Shown: positions 53,030 to 62,171 of the stretch, one piece after another
How the letters are laid out: each line of letters starts with the position of its first letter
How positions within the stretch are numbered: the stretch's first letter is position 1
Source: Methylocella tundrae
GTDB taxonomy: Bacteria > Pseudomonadota > Alphaproteobacteria > Rhizobiales > Beijerinckiaceae
Length of the DNA: 64,000 nt
Assembly: GCF_038024855.1 (NCBI RefSeq)
Contig: NZ_CP139089.1
Coordinates: forward strand, 3,320,501 to 3,384,500
Reading direction: 5' to 3'
Translations under genes and position numbers: made by a program
Notes under the pieces: generated by a model
Told to the model about the DNA's origin: nothing
Databases searched by the model: none
What the model saw: only the letters and a program-made list of their open reading frames with translations

Positions 53030-53950
53030 CTATTTTGCGTTGAGAACCGTTCTGCATTCGGTCGGAAGCTGCGCCAATGTGATTGGCGGCTTCGGCCGTT
53101 GTGGCCTCGGCAAGGGATGCAATACGGCGTCCGAGAACCAGTAGGCGAGCGAGGCGTCGCAGCCGTCGCCCGGGGGGACGGGGTCCTGCTCACGGCAGGC
53201 CTGCTCTCCTGACGGACAGACGAGGCGGATGTGGAAATGGTAGTCATGTCCGTAATAGGGGCGTACTTTATTCAGCCATGAGCGATCGCCGGTCGCCTCG
53301 CGGCAAATCGCTTTCTTGATCGCCGCGTTGACGAAAATACGCTGCACTTGCCGGTCTTGCGCGGCCGCCTTGACGACCTCAAGATCATCCTGCGTCCATT
53401 TCGAAGGATCGACGTCGAGTCGGTCCGGCCGCACCACATTGATCGCCGTCATCTCCTCCCGCTCAGAACGCGTCAACTGGCGCGCCGGCATCGGCGTGAG
53501 CCAGACGTCAGCGTCGAGGCCGACTTGATGCGAGGCATGCCCCGTGAGCATAGGGCCGCCGCGCGGCTGCGACATATCGCCGACGAGAATTCCAGGCCAA
53601 TGGCTGACGGTCGGCACCTTGCGGGCAAATCGTTCCAGAAAGGCGAGCAGGGCCGGATGGCCCCAGTTGCGGTTGCGCGAGAGCCGCATCACCTGCCAGG
53701 CGGGTCCATTGACGGGCAGGGGCTGGCCTCCGGCGAGGCAGCCGCGCGAATAAAAACCGATGGTGCGCGCTGCGAGGGGCGCCGGTGTGGTCTCGCGTCC
53801 GAATAATTCCTTGGCTGGAGTTGCCGGATCGTTCGGATGGGCGAGGGGAGGAAGAGCGACGGGTTCGAGCGAACCTCTGTCCTGCGCCAGAGCCGCCCGC
53901 ATCGGCCAAATCGCGCAAAGGGCGGCCAGTAAAAGCAGAGGCGATCGCAT
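53030..53950 (-). CDS. mepA: Penicillin-insensitive murein endopeptidase
   Basis: 306 residues with a signal peptide (LLLLAALCAIWPMRAALA). It cleaves peptide cross-links in peptidoglycan in the periplasm. The LAS/MepA zinc motifs are HASHQVGLDADVWL near 185 and YGHDYHFHIRLVCP near 260, which give His/Asp/His ligands. ATG at 53950 follows GGGGAGCTTCA. A longer upstream frame is unlikely. Confidence 0.93.
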   Translation of the reverse strand: MRSPLLLLAALCAIWPMRAALAQDRGSLEPVALPPLAHPNDPATPAKELFGRETTPAPLAARTIGFYSRGCLAGGQPLPVNGPAWQVMRLSRNRNWGHPALLAFLERFARKVPTVSHWPGILVGDMSQPRGGPMLTGHASHQVGLDADVWLTPMPARQLTRSEREEMTAINVVRPDRLDVDPSKWTQDDLEVVKAAAQDRQVQRIFVNAAIKKAICREATGDRSWLNKVRPYYGHDYHFHIRLVCPSGEQACREQDPVPPGDGCDASLAYWFSDAVLHPLPRPQRPKPPITLAQLPTECRTVLNAK

Positions 53951-54071
53951 TGAAGCTCCCCGATAAACCGGCGCTTTCAACAAGGTCCGTCCGGGGTCGG
54001 CCGAATCGACGCGCGATTTTATATTGAAATCGGGGCACGAAGGTTTTTTTGAGGACAAGCGGAACGCCAAG

Positions 54072-54107
54072 CGCGTGATCGCTTCAAATTGAAGCGATCA
54101 CGCGTGT
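54072..54107 (-). terminator. Strong hairpin after the IalB-like gene
   Basis: CGCGTGATCGCTTCAA and TTGAAGCGATCACGCG pair perfectly with almost no loop, 10 bp past the stop on the minus strand. The absence of a T-run leaves open that it is a dispersed palindrome instead. Confidence 0.55.
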
Positions 54108-54116
54108 TCCCTGGTG

Positions 54117-54764
54117 CTAACGTTTGGCCAACGCATCGAGGGCCTGGTCCAGCCCTTTGAACGATAGCTCGACGGGCACAGGCTTGCCGCTTGGATCGGT
54201 GAAAGTGATCTGGCCGGGCTTGGTCTGTCCGCGGAACGCCTGCATCTGCTCGGCGGTCAGCTCCAGTTGGGCGAAACAAGCGGCCTGGATGCAGGTCTTG
54301 AACGGAATATTGAGATGAGGCTTGGCGGCGTCGGCGACGACCTCGACGCCGGGCGCGATGGTCACATTGACCGGCACGAGAATGATGAGCCGCGTTGTTT
54401 TCTCTTCGCTCTTGGCGTCCTTGTCCGGCGTCGCTTTGTCCGCCGGCTTGTCCTTGTCCGCGGTCTTGTCGGGCGCTTGCTGGTTCTTGGCTTGTTTCTC
54501 AGCCTGTTTCACGAGGCGTCCGAACGCAACCTGCGCGATCGGCCCGGTCTGTCCCGGCAGGACGATCGCGGAATCGACCTCGCAGGCGCGCTCGCCGCTG
54601 CCGGGGTCGACGCCGCATCGCAAAGTCCATTGGCCGAATGTCGTCGCCGTGGGGGCCGGAGGCGCCGCTGGGGCGGGAGGCGCCGTTGTTGCGCGCGTTT
54701 CCGCGATTGCGGCGGCGCAGGAGCCAAGCAACGCGCTTATCGCCAGTATCAGGGTCTTTCGCAT
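54117..54764 (-). CDS. Invasion-associated locus B (IalB)-like protein
   Basis: 215 residues from ATG at 54764. A signal peptide (LILAISALLGSCAAAIA) is followed by FGQWTLRCGVDPGSG, the IalB-family start, then a Lys/Asp-rich insertion (DKTADKDKPADKATPDKD) and the conserved PFKTCIQAACFAQLELTAEQ with paired cysteines. IalB-like proteins are periplasmic and widespread in Rhizobiales; the name does not imply virulence. The charged insertion is longer than usual. Confidence 0.85.
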   Translation of the reverse strand: MRKTLILAISALLGSCAAAIAETRATTAPPAPAAPPAPTATTFGQWTLRCGVDPGSGERACEVDSAIVLPGQTGPIAQVAFGRLVKQAEKQAKNQQAPDKTADKDKPADKATPDKDAKSEEKTTRLIILVPVNVTIAPGVEVVADAAKPHLNIPFKTCIQAACFAQLELTAEQMQAFRGQTKPGQITFTDPSGKPVPVELSFKGLDQALDALAKR

Positions 54765-54924
54765 GGTCAGCCTCAATGTGAGGATCGGAGTTATAGGGAG
54801 GCCAGCGCCCGAGGCAAGCCAATATTTGGCGGTCGCAGACGCCGGAAAGCGGAAACGGCGCATTTGATTTTGGCGCGCCGTCTCCGTAAGCAGGGGCTCG
54901 TCGATTGGCAAACCAAGGCCCACC

Positions 54925-55320
54925 GTGACGGCTCCGAAAATCCAACAACTCGCCTTGATCGCCGCCGCTTTCGCAGGCGTGGCCGGCGCCGCCGGCGTGA
55001 TCCTGTCGGCGGTCTCCGCGCACCTGTCGGCAGGCACGCTGCTGACGACCGCCGCCAGCTTCCTGCTGATCCATGCCGTCGCCACGCTGGCGCTCGCAGC
55101 CCTCGCCTTAGCCGCGCCCCGTCGCGGCGGCTGGTTCCTTTGCGGGGCGGCGCTGTTTCTTTTCGGCAGCATGCTCTTTTGCGGTGATCTCGCCTTTCGC
55201 GCGCTTTTGGGCGTCAGACTTTTCCCCATGGCGGCGCCAATCGGCGGCTCGGCCTTGATCCTCGGCTGGCTATCGTCCGCCGTCGCCGCGCTGGCGGCTC
55301 TCGCGTCAAAACCTGCCTGA
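54925..55320 (+). CDS. DUF423 membrane protein
   Basis: 131 residues from GTG at 54925. Four hydrophobic helices cover nearly the whole chain (LALIAAAFAGVAGAAGVIL; LLIHAVATLALAALALA; GAALFLFGSMLFCGDLAF; SALILGWLSSAVAALAAL). SAHLSAGTLLTTAASFLLIH and LFCGDLAFR match DUF423/YgdD. The function is unknown. Divergent from the IalB-like gene. Confidence 0.82.
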   Translation: MTAPKIQQLALIAAAFAGVAGAAGVILSAVSAHLSAGTLLTTAASFLLIHAVATLALAALALAAPRRGGWFLCGAALFLFGSMLFCGDLAFRALLGVRLFPMAAPIGGSALILGWLSSAVAALAALASKPA

Positions 55321-55419
55321 ATAACCCTCAAGAAATGAACAAATCGTGACCATTTGTGATTCTCTGGACATTAGGGATCGCTCAAGGCAAAGTCAGCCTC
55401 CCAGAAACTAGGTCTCAAG

Positions 55420-55806
55420 ATGACGCTTGCGTGCGCTGGCGATCCGCCATCCAAGAGGATTTTGATCGTCGAGGACGAGCCTTTCGTCGCGCTCTCGCTT
55501 GTCGACGCTTTGTCTGAGCTGGGTTTTGACGTCGCGGGCTGTTTCGGCGACGTCAGCGCCGCGATGGACTTCATTGGCCGGGAACACATTGACGGAGCGC
55601 TTCTCGACATCAATCTCGGTTCGGAGCGGATCGACCCTGTGGCCGATTTGCTGGCGCAGCGGTCGTGTCCGTTCATTTTCACCACCGGCTTCGGACTGTC
55701 CGACATCCCGGCCGCCTATGCGGACAGAGCGATTTTGCAGAAGCCCTTTGGCACCGCGGATCTTGTCTCGATGCTGGACAAAGTGTTTGGCGCCGTTGGC
55801 CACTAG
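55420..55806 (+). CDS. Single-domain response regulator
   Basis: 128 residues, receiver domain only. The acidic pair is in ILIVEDEPFVALSL, the phospho-acceptor Asp in GALLDINLGSERIDP, and the conserved Lys in ILQKPFGTADL. There is no output domain and no adjacent kinase, so it probably acts by protein contact, as is common for such regulators in alphaproteobacteria. Confidence 0.88.
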   Translation: MTLACAGDPPSKRILIVEDEPFVALSLVDALSELGFDVAGCFGDVSAAMDFIGREHIDGALLDINLGSERIDPVADLLAQRSCPFIFTTGFGLSDIPAAYADRAILQKPFGTADLVSMLDKVFGAVGH

Positions 55807-56017
55807 ACCTTCTCGGGCGCTTTCGGAACCCGCGCGCCATTATTCGAGTTTCGAGCAGGCCCTTTGATCGAAAACGGGTTGCTGAGAGCCGAAAATAGGC
55901 CCAGGAGGGCGTATTTTTTGCCTTCTTCGTGACATAGTCGAAGGCCACAAGCTTGTTTTCGCGGGGTGTGCGGGCGAAGCGGCCGGCCGGACGAGAGCTT
56001 GAGGGCGCCTGAAAGCC

Positions 56018-57931
56018 ATGGCTGAAGTGGCGACGACTGCTTCCCTTTCCCCGCAACCGCCGCGCAGGCAGGTCACGAGATGGATCGCGGCCTTCGGCTT
56101 TCTCGCCATTTTCCTCGGCATGACGGTCGCCGCCGTTCCATGGCTGTTTTCGACGAATGTGCTGCGCAATGAGATCATCGCGCAAATCCGGCGCATGACC
56201 GGGCTCATTGCGATATCACAAGGCCACGCCGTTTTCGTTGTTTTGCCGCAGCCCCACATCAGCATCGACAATATCCGTTTCGCCGACCCGTCCGGCGCAC
56301 TGCGCATCGACGCTGCTTATCTCAAGGGCTATCTGCGCGTCGCGGCGCTTCTGCAGGGGCGGCTCGAGATCGCGTCGGCGACCCTTGGCGAACCTGAGAT
56401 GGTGATCAATCTCGACGGTCATCCGATGCCTTCCGACAGCGCGATCGGGCGCGCCGCGAATGCAAAATCATCAAGCCCGCAGGCGACATCCGCCGATGAG
56501 GCGCGGCTTGGAGTGGTGTCATTGGTTGATGGCAGCGCCCGGCTGACGTCGAGCCTTGGCGATGGGGATCTTTGGATCGACGCGATCAATGTGACCCTCG
56601 ACTGGCGCAAATTGGGCGCCGCCGCGAATCTCACCGGGACAGCGCGTTTTCGGGGACAGAGCGCCGATATCGCCGCCATCGTCGATCATCCGACGGATTT
56701 GATGCGCGGCGAACAGTCCGCGCTGAGCCTCAAGGTCAACGGGCCGGCATTGTCGCTCTCAGCCGAAGGCAATCTTGCAAGCGCGCCGAAGGCGCAATTC
56801 ACCGGGCGCATTTTCGCCTCCGCTCCGTCGCTGCGCAAACTGGTCGAAACGGGGGGATATTTTGTCGAGCTGCCGGCTCCTTTCCAGGATTTCGCCCTGA
56901 CCTCGGACGCCAGCATCGGCGCGTCAGGCGCCAGTTTTTCAAATCTGCGCCTTCAGCTCGACGGCAATGCCTATGAGGGCGCTCTCGCGGTCATGATGGG
57001 GCAGGCCAAGCCGATTCTTTCCGGCACGCTGGCGACGAGCGATTTGTCCTTGCGGCCCTTCCTGGCCAATCTGTCTCCGGCGCTCGGGCGCGACGGGCAA
57101 TGGAGCCATGACGCTTTTGATCTCGACGAAGAGAATTTCGCCGACGTGGACCTGCGGGTCTCCGCGGCCCGCCTCGCGCTGCCAGGGATCGAACTGGAGG
57201 ACGCCGCATTTTCCCTGATGAACCAGAAGCAGCGTCTCGACATCGCCTTGATCGAGGCCAGGGCCTATCAGGGGAGCGTCAAGGGACGCGCATCTTTCGC
57301 CAAGACCGGCGCCGGGCTCGCCATGCACGGCAGCGCGGTTTTCTCCGGCGTCGACGCCGCCGGGGTGTGGCCGAACTCCATCGAATCGTGGAAAGTCGAG
57401 GGCGCGCTGACCGCCGCGGGCAATGTCGAGAGCACGGGCGCCAATATGAGCGAATTGATGCGCAATCTCAACGGCCATGCACAGATCGCGCTGGAGCGCG
57501 GCCAAATTGGGGGGATCAATCTCGATCAGGCTTTGCGCTGGATCGACACGAGGCCGCTGGGGCTTGCCGATGATATACGCTATGGCGGCACTGGCTTCGA
57601 TGAACTCGGTTTCAGCCTTCGCATCGCCAAGGGCGTCGCTGAAATCGAGGATGGGCGGATGCGCGGCCGGAACCTTGCCCTCGGCTTCGGCGGCTCCATC
57701 GACATTGGCGAGCGCGCGCTCAATGTCCATGCGACCGCGACGACCGCCGGCGGCGAGGTTAAGCCTGGCGCCGAACGACCGAAATTTTCCTTCGACCTCG
57801 CGGGCTCGTTTGACGATCTCGCTCTCATTCCGGACGCGCGAAGCTTGATCCGGCAGTCTGGCGCGGCGGCGCCCCTGTTTTCCAGCGCTCCCGACGGCGT
57901 CAAACCGACATCCTCAGTTGAGGCGCATTGA
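56018..57931 (+). CDS. AsmA-family protein
   Basis: 637 residues. An N-terminal membrane helix (AAFGFLAIFLGMTVAAVPWL) is followed by the AsmA N-domain (VLPQPHISIDNIRFADPSGA) and repeated beta-strand modules, with the AsmA_2-like C-terminal region GHAQIALERGQIGGINLDQA near 490. Members of this family take part in lipid transport or assembly between the membranes. It is likely anchored in the inner membrane with the bulk in the periplasm. Confidence 0.85.
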   Translation: MAEVATTASLSPQPPRRQVTRWIAAFGFLAIFLGMTVAAVPWLFSTNVLRNEIIAQIRRMTGLIAISQGHAVFVVLPQPHISIDNIRFADPSGALRIDAAYLKGYLRVAALLQGRLEIASATLGEPEMVINLDGHPMPSDSAIGRAANAKSSSPQATSADEARLGVVSLVDGSARLTSSLGDGDLWIDAINVTLDWRKLGAAANLTGTARFRGQSADIAAIVDHPTDLMRGEQSALSLKVNGPALSLSAEGNLASAPKAQFTGRIFASAPSLRKLVETGGYFVELPAPFQDFALTSDASIGASGASFSNLRLQLDGNAYEGALAVMMGQAKPILSGTLATSDLSLRPFLANLSPALGRDGQWSHDAFDLDEENFADVDLRVSAARLALPGIELEDAAFSLMNQKQRLDIALIEARAYQGSVKGRASFAKTGAGLAMHGSAVFSGVDAAGVWPNSIESWKVEGALTAAGNVESTGANMSELMRNLNGHAQIALERGQIGGINLDQALRWIDTRPLGLADDIRYGGTGFDELGFSLRIAKGVAEIEDGRMRGRNLALGFGGSIDIGERALNVHATATTAGGEVKPGAERPKFSFDLAGSFDDLALIPDARSLIRQSGAAAPLFSSAPDGVKPTSSVEAH

Positions 57932-57947
57932 CCCAAGGCTGCGCGGG

Positions 57948-58637
57948 TCAGCCGCCTTCGCGCATCGCTTCGGCTAGACGCGCTTCCAGGACGCCAGGCC
58001 GGACGAGAACGAGGGCGCCGCGGGTTTTCTCTATGAGGCCCTCCTGAGCCAGAGCCGAGAGTTCGCGCGTGACCTGCTCGCGCCGGCAACCGATGCGCGC
58101 CGCCAGAACGTGATGGAAAGGCGGCGGCGTCACTGCTCGTTCCGTCGGCCTGCCGGGGCGCGGATGCGCCATGCGCAACAGTTCAGAATAGAGGCGGTGC
58201 TTCAGATCGAAGATCGAATGTTCGGCGAGCCTTGCGTTCAGCTCGCGAATGCGGCCGGTCAGCAGCCGCAAGATGCGGTCGCAAGCCGTCTGCGAGGCGA
58301 AAATGACCTCGCGGAACACATGGGCCGGCATGATGCAGAGTTCCGACTTCGTCAAGGCGGTCACATTGGCCGAGCGTTTAGCGCCGTCGATCGCCGTCAT
58401 TTCGCCGAAGAACTGGCCGGCGCGGCTTTCTCCGAGGATAATCTCCTTGCCGGCGACGGTGCGGATCAGGACCCGCACTTCACCGGCGACGATGAAATAA
58501 ACATCGGATGATTCGTCTTCGTAATCGACGACGAGTTCGCCATCGTCGAACCGGCGCCACAGACAGAGCCGATCAAAACGCTCGAAGTCGAGATCGGCGA
58601 CATCCTTGAAAAATGGTAGGCGCGCGAGGGTCTGCAT
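57948..58637 (-). CDS. Crp/Fnr-family transcription regulator
   Basis: 229 residues. The cyclic nucleotide-binding beta-barrel (VYFIVAGEVRVLIRTVAGKE, GQFFGEMTAIDGAKRSANVT) is followed by the long dimer helix and a winged HTH (HHVLAARIGCRREQVTRELS, then GLIEKTRGALVL). It lacks the N-terminal cysteines of FNR, so oxygen sensing by an iron-sulfur cluster is unlikely. The FGEM segment with a downstream AKRSANVTA suits ligand binding. Convergent with the AsmA gene. Confidence 0.9.
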   Translation of the reverse strand: MQTLARLPFFKDVADLDFERFDRLCLWRRFDDGELVVDYEDESSDVYFIVAGEVRVLIRTVAGKEIILGESRAGQFFGEMTAIDGAKRSANVTALTKSELCIMPAHVFREVIFASQTACDRILRLLTGRIRELNARLAEHSIFDLKHRLYSELLRMAHPRPGRPTERAVTPPPFHHVLAARIGCRREQVTRELSALAQEGLIEKTRGALVLVRPGVLEARLAEAMREGG

Positions 58638-58835
58638 GGCTTGCTCGAATCAGGAAAGGAGCTTTCGTATCATTCAGTTCAGCTTTGCTGAAACAATCGC
58701 CGCTGTCGCCGAATTTCGCAATTCCGCCAAAGCATAACTTGGTCAGAGGGGCTTCGACCGTTAAATAGCTGATTGCAACGGCTGATTGAATGAGCGAAGC
58801 GCTTTCTTGCTCCCATTTAAAGAAAAACCTGCCTG

Positions 58836-59555
58836 ATGAACGCAAATCTTCAACTCATCGCCGAATCTCTCAAGCTCGACGGCTTCGCATTCGCGCAAGC
58901 CAAACAGATGGAGGCTGCGCTGCGCGAGGCTGGCCTCACCGATTGGGACAGCTTTGCGCAAAGCTGGAACGATCTCGGCATCGATGGTTACATGGCCGAT
59001 GGAGGGCGCTATCGCCGCCGCCGCTACGCCGCTTTCGCCGCCGCGCAGAGCGAAATTACGCGCAAGCCGCACCAGCCCCATTATCAGAGCCGGGATTATA
59101 ATCCCTTGAATGGAGGGCTTGAGCGCTGGTTTGCGCCGGTGACGAGCGCAATCGGCGCCCATCCGGCCATGCGGGCGATCCTGCGCGCCTGTTTCGATCT
59201 CTTCGACGGTTTGACGCCAGCCGACGCCAAGCCTGCGGCATGGCACGTCGAAATCCATCAATTCCGAATCGAAGCGCGCGCCGGCGAGCACGGACTGCCA
59301 ACGCCCGAGGGATTGCACCGGGATGGCGTCGACTGGGTGCTCGTTTTGCTGGTTGCGCGCGAAAACGTCGCCAGCGGCATGACCTCGATCCACGATCTTC
59401 TGAAACAAAACATCGGCAATTTCACTCTGACGCAGCCGATGGACGCCGCCTTCGTCGATGATTCGAGGGTCTATCACGGCGTCACGCCGGTCGAGCCTCT
59501 CGATCCTTCGCGTCCGGCTTATCGGGATGTGCTCGTCGTGACCTTCCGCCGCTAG
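58836..59555 (+). CDS. 2-oxoglutarate-Fe(II) dioxygenase (IDO-like)
   Basis: 239 residues of the 2OG-Fe dioxygenase family that includes L-isoleucine hydroxylase. Iron ligands: the HxD in GLHRDGVDWVLVLLV near 165 and the distal His in DSRVYHGVTPVEP near 218. The Arg for 2-oxoglutarate is in AYRDVLVVTFRR at the C-terminus. The substrate is probably a free amino acid or similar small molecule. The stop TAG is also the first triplet of a dispersed repeat. Confidence 0.85.
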   Translation: MNANLQLIAESLKLDGFAFAQAKQMEAALREAGLTDWDSFAQSWNDLGIDGYMADGGRYRRRRYAAFAAAQSEITRKPHQPHYQSRDYNPLNGGLERWFAPVTSAIGAHPAMRAILRACFDLFDGLTPADAKPAAWHVEIHQFRIEARAGEHGLPTPEGLHRDGVDWVLVLLVARENVASGMTSIHDLLKQNIGNFTLTQPMDAAFVDDSRVYHGVTPVEPLDPSRPAYRDVLVVTFRR

Positions 59556-59666
59556 AGCGCTTTCCGATAGAATGGATCATTCGATCGATCAGAAATCGCT
59601 CCAGATTCAAAAGCTTGAGCATATTCCTTCCGATCAGATCGACCGATCTGATCGGGATATGCTCTA
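59553..59666 (-). repeat. Dispersed palindromic repeat, copy B (114 bp, inverted)
   Basis: Inverse of copies A and C: it starts TAGAGCGCTTTCCGAT and ends GGGATATGCTCTA. The first TAG is the stop codon of the dioxygenase gene; the far end runs into the CTAG where an IS5-type element inserted. Confidence 0.9.
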
Positions 59667-60510
59667 GGCTCAGGACCTATTAATTTGCTTGCGGAGATGG
59701 CGAACGATTGATTCATTGGAGGCGCCGGGAGGTGCTTTGATGAGTGATCTGTTTTGGCTGTCGCCGGCGCAGATGCGCCGTATTGAACCTTACTTTCCGC
59801 TGTCGCATGGGGTTGCGCGGGTCGATGATCGGCGTGTGATCTCGGGGATTATCTTCGTGATCCGCAACGGACTGCGCTGGCGCGACGCCCCGAAGGACTA
59901 CGGCCCGCATAAGACGATCTACAACCGCTTTATCCGCTGGAGCCGGCTTGGCGTGTTCAACCGGATCTTCGCCGAGCTGGCGGCCAAGGGCGGCAAGCCC
60001 GACCGGCTTATGATCGACGCCACGCATCTCAAAGCCCATCGCACGGCGGCAAGCCTGCTCAAAAAGGGGCTGTTCCCAGACGTATCGGGCGCACCAAGGG
60101 CGGCCTGAACTCCAAGCTTCACGCGGTCTGCGATGGCCAGGGCCGCCCACTGGTGATGCTGCTGAGCGAAGGCCAGATGAGCGATTACAAGGGCGCGGCC
60201 CTGATGCTTGGCGCCTTGCCGAAAGCCAAGGCCATGCTCGGCGACAGAGGCTACGACGCCGGCTGGTTCCGCAACGCCCTGGCCGAACGCGGTATCGTCC
60301 CCTGCATCCCGTCGAAGGCGAACCGCAAAATACCGATCAACCACGACCGCACGCTTTACTGTCAGCGCCACAGGATCGAGAACATGTTCGGCAAGCTGAA
60401 AGACTGGCGCCGCATCCACACCCGCTACGATCGATGCGCACACACCTTTTTCTCCGCAATCTGCATCGCCGCAACCGTCATCTTCTGGATCAATCAATGA
60501 GTCCTGAGCC
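59667..60510 (+). mobile_element. IS5-type insertion sequence, copy 2 (844 bp)
   Basis: Ends GGCTCAGGAC and GTCCTGAGCC as in the copy at 16648-17506, again inside a CTAG site (CTA before, TAG after). It is 15 bp shorter because it lacks the tandem duplication of copy 1. It sits between the repeat B and the ferredoxin gene, and its last base is part of that gene's stop codon. Confidence 0.92.
59740..60500 (+). CDS. IS5-family transposase, two frames joined by frameshift (copy 2)
   Basis: The first frame is 59740-60108 (MSDLFWLSPAQMRRIEPYFP), the second 60153-60500 (GYDAGWFRNALAERGIVPCI and HRIENMFGKLKDW). It is nearly identical to copy 1, differing by a Cys for Arg in TLYCQRH and by lacking the CIAAI repeat near the end. 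The shorter form is probably the ancestral one. Confidence 0.9.
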
Positions 60511-60905
60511 TAGTCCGGTTCCGATTTGGGCCGTTGCGGCCTTTCGAGCGTGCGGATTTCGAGACCGCCGATCGCGGCCGTCAAGGCGATCTGGCACGAT
60601 AGCCGATCGTCTTCGTGCGGGTTGTCGATATAGCGCAGCACGCTTCGTTCGCCCCGGCCTGATGGCGTGACGCGAGCGCGCCAGCCTTTGTCGATTCTCA
60701 CTCTGCATCCGCCGCAACAAGCCCGTCCATTGCAAACGGGCATGACGTCTGCCCGCGCCCGCATCAGGGCGTCGAGCAGGCGTTCGCCCGCAAATCCCTC
60801 GATCGGCTGCGCATTTCCGGCGCTATCCCAAAGGATCAGCGAGATCGTCAGCCGCGCGTCGTCGGCCGCGTCAATCGCTTCGGTCGAAGGAGAGAAATTA
60901 TCCAT
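60510..60905 (-). CDS. 2Fe-2S ferredoxin (adrenodoxin type)
   Basis: 131 residues if started at ATG 60905; longer starts up to 60998 are possible and none has a good ribosome site. The cluster ligands are in VCNGRACCGGCRVRI (Cys-x5-Cys-x2-Cys) and, 36 residues on, in RLSCQIALT, the adrenodoxin-type pattern. It transfers electrons to an unidentified oxygenase or reductase. The TAG stop lies in the CTAG site used by the IS5-type element, so the original C-terminus may be intact or slightly changed. Confidence 0.8.
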   Translation of the reverse strand: MDNFSPSTEAIDAADDARLTISLILWDSAGNAQPIEGFAGERLLDALMRARADVMPVCNGRACCGGCRVRIDKGWRARVTPSGRGERSVLRYIDNPHEDDRLSCQIALTAAIGGLEIRTLERPQRPKSEPD

Positions 60906-61056
60906 AGGGACGCACCCGGAGGCGATCATGCCGTTTTGGCGGTCAACCTCATGCATGATCCAGTCCAGCGCCGCCGCCGCGGATCGTCCGACGCACAAGC
61001 GGCGATGCGCAGCTTGCGGGGAAAGCCGTCACGTCACACGCATCGGCCCTGGAAAG

Positions 61057-61797
61057 TCAGACGCGCTGCCGCTGCGGCGCCCCGGCGACGATATTGCCCA
61101 GATTCTCGCTGATGAGACGCGCGGATGCGCTGAACGCCGCCAATTTAGGCGCTATCGTTTCCCCAAGGGCGGCGGCGTTCCGCGCGCCGATCGCCTTCTC
61201 AAGGCTCTCTTTATACTCCGGAATCTGTTCCCATTCGCCGACGGCGCTTGCCTCCACCTCAGTGTGAAACTGCAGGCCATAGGCGTGCCGCCCCCAGCGG
61301 ATGGCCTGCGCCGGGCAGGCCGAATTTCCGGCGAGGATCGTCGCTCCTTCGGGAAGGCGGGATACCTCCGCGCCATGCCACTGAAAGGTCTCAAAGCCCG
61401 GGGCGAACCCTTGAAACAGCGGATCGTCCTGGCCGTTTGGCGTCAGGTCTATCTGCGCGAGGCCGACTTCGGGCCGCGCCATGAGGCTGACCTTCCCGCC
61501 AAGCGCGGCGGCAAGAAGCTGGTGGCCGAGACAGATGCCGAGATAGGGACGCCCCAAAACCCGCACCCAATGACGGATCGCAGCCTTTTCGCGGACGAGC
61601 CACGGATGGGTTCTCTCCTGCCACACGTCCATCGGTCCGCCCATGACGGCGAGAAGGTCGAAGCCGTCGAGAGCCGGGATCGTCTCTCCGGCGTCGAGTT
61701 CGACCGTTTCCCAGTCGTGTCCGGCTTCAGTCCACAACGCGCGGAAGATACCGGGATGCTCGACAGAGAGATGTTGAAACACCAAAATACGCATCAT
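61057..61797 (-). CDS. Class I glutamine amidotransferase (GMP synthase-like)
   Basis: 246 residues. The catalytic Cys is in YLGICLGHQLLAAALGG near 88; His and Glu of the triad are in GLQFHTEVEASAVGEW near 180. The early segment GFDLLAVMGGPMDVWQERTH is typical of the stand-alone GATase1 group. A role in amide nitrogen transfer or gamma-glutamyl hydrolysis is likely; the substrate is unknown. It lies 58 bp from the longest possible ferredoxin start, in the same orientation, so an operon is possible. Confidence 0.85.
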   Translation of the reverse strand: MMRILVFQHLSVEHPGIFRALWTEAGHDWETVELDAGETIPALDGFDLLAVMGGPMDVWQERTHPWLVREKAAIRHWVRVLGRPYLGICLGHQLLAAALGGKVSLMARPEVGLAQIDLTPNGQDDPLFQGFAPGFETFQWHGAEVSRLPEGATILAGNSACPAQAIRWGRHAYGLQFHTEVEASAVGEWEQIPEYKESLEKAIGARNAAALGETIAPKLAAFSASARLISENLGNIVAGAPQRQRV

Positions 61798-62171
61798 AAA
61801 TCCTCAGAAGCAGCTTAAGATTCTGAAGTCTTGTTCGCAGACTCTAGAGTCTTGTTTGAAGGTCGCGGATCCGCTCTGCTCGAGGTTGAAAGCCGCGCGC
61901 GCCAGTGATTTTTTGAATAAAATGGTCGCCCTCCCTCCGTTCGTCGTTATAGGCCGCGAGCCTTGCTGCGCGGCCGCTCATCAGCCCGAAGCAAGATATG
62001 AGCCGGCTACTCTCTCTGTAAGAATTGATTTATATTCCAGAGAAAATTTAGAATTTCTCATAATGCGAGCTGGCGTCAAGCGAGGCCCCCCATTTGGTGG
62101 CGCCGCTCATGCAAGTAACTGAGCGGCCGGCTGATTGAGGCTCGACGTTTGGCGTCGCGCCGCCGAGGGGT
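61798..62171. other. Divergent intergenic region
   Basis: About 370 bp upstream of the amidotransferase (minus) and MOSC (plus) genes. AT-rich compared with the flanks, with TTAAGATTCTGAAGTCTTG near 61815. No gene or RNA is recognised. Confidence 0.5.
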
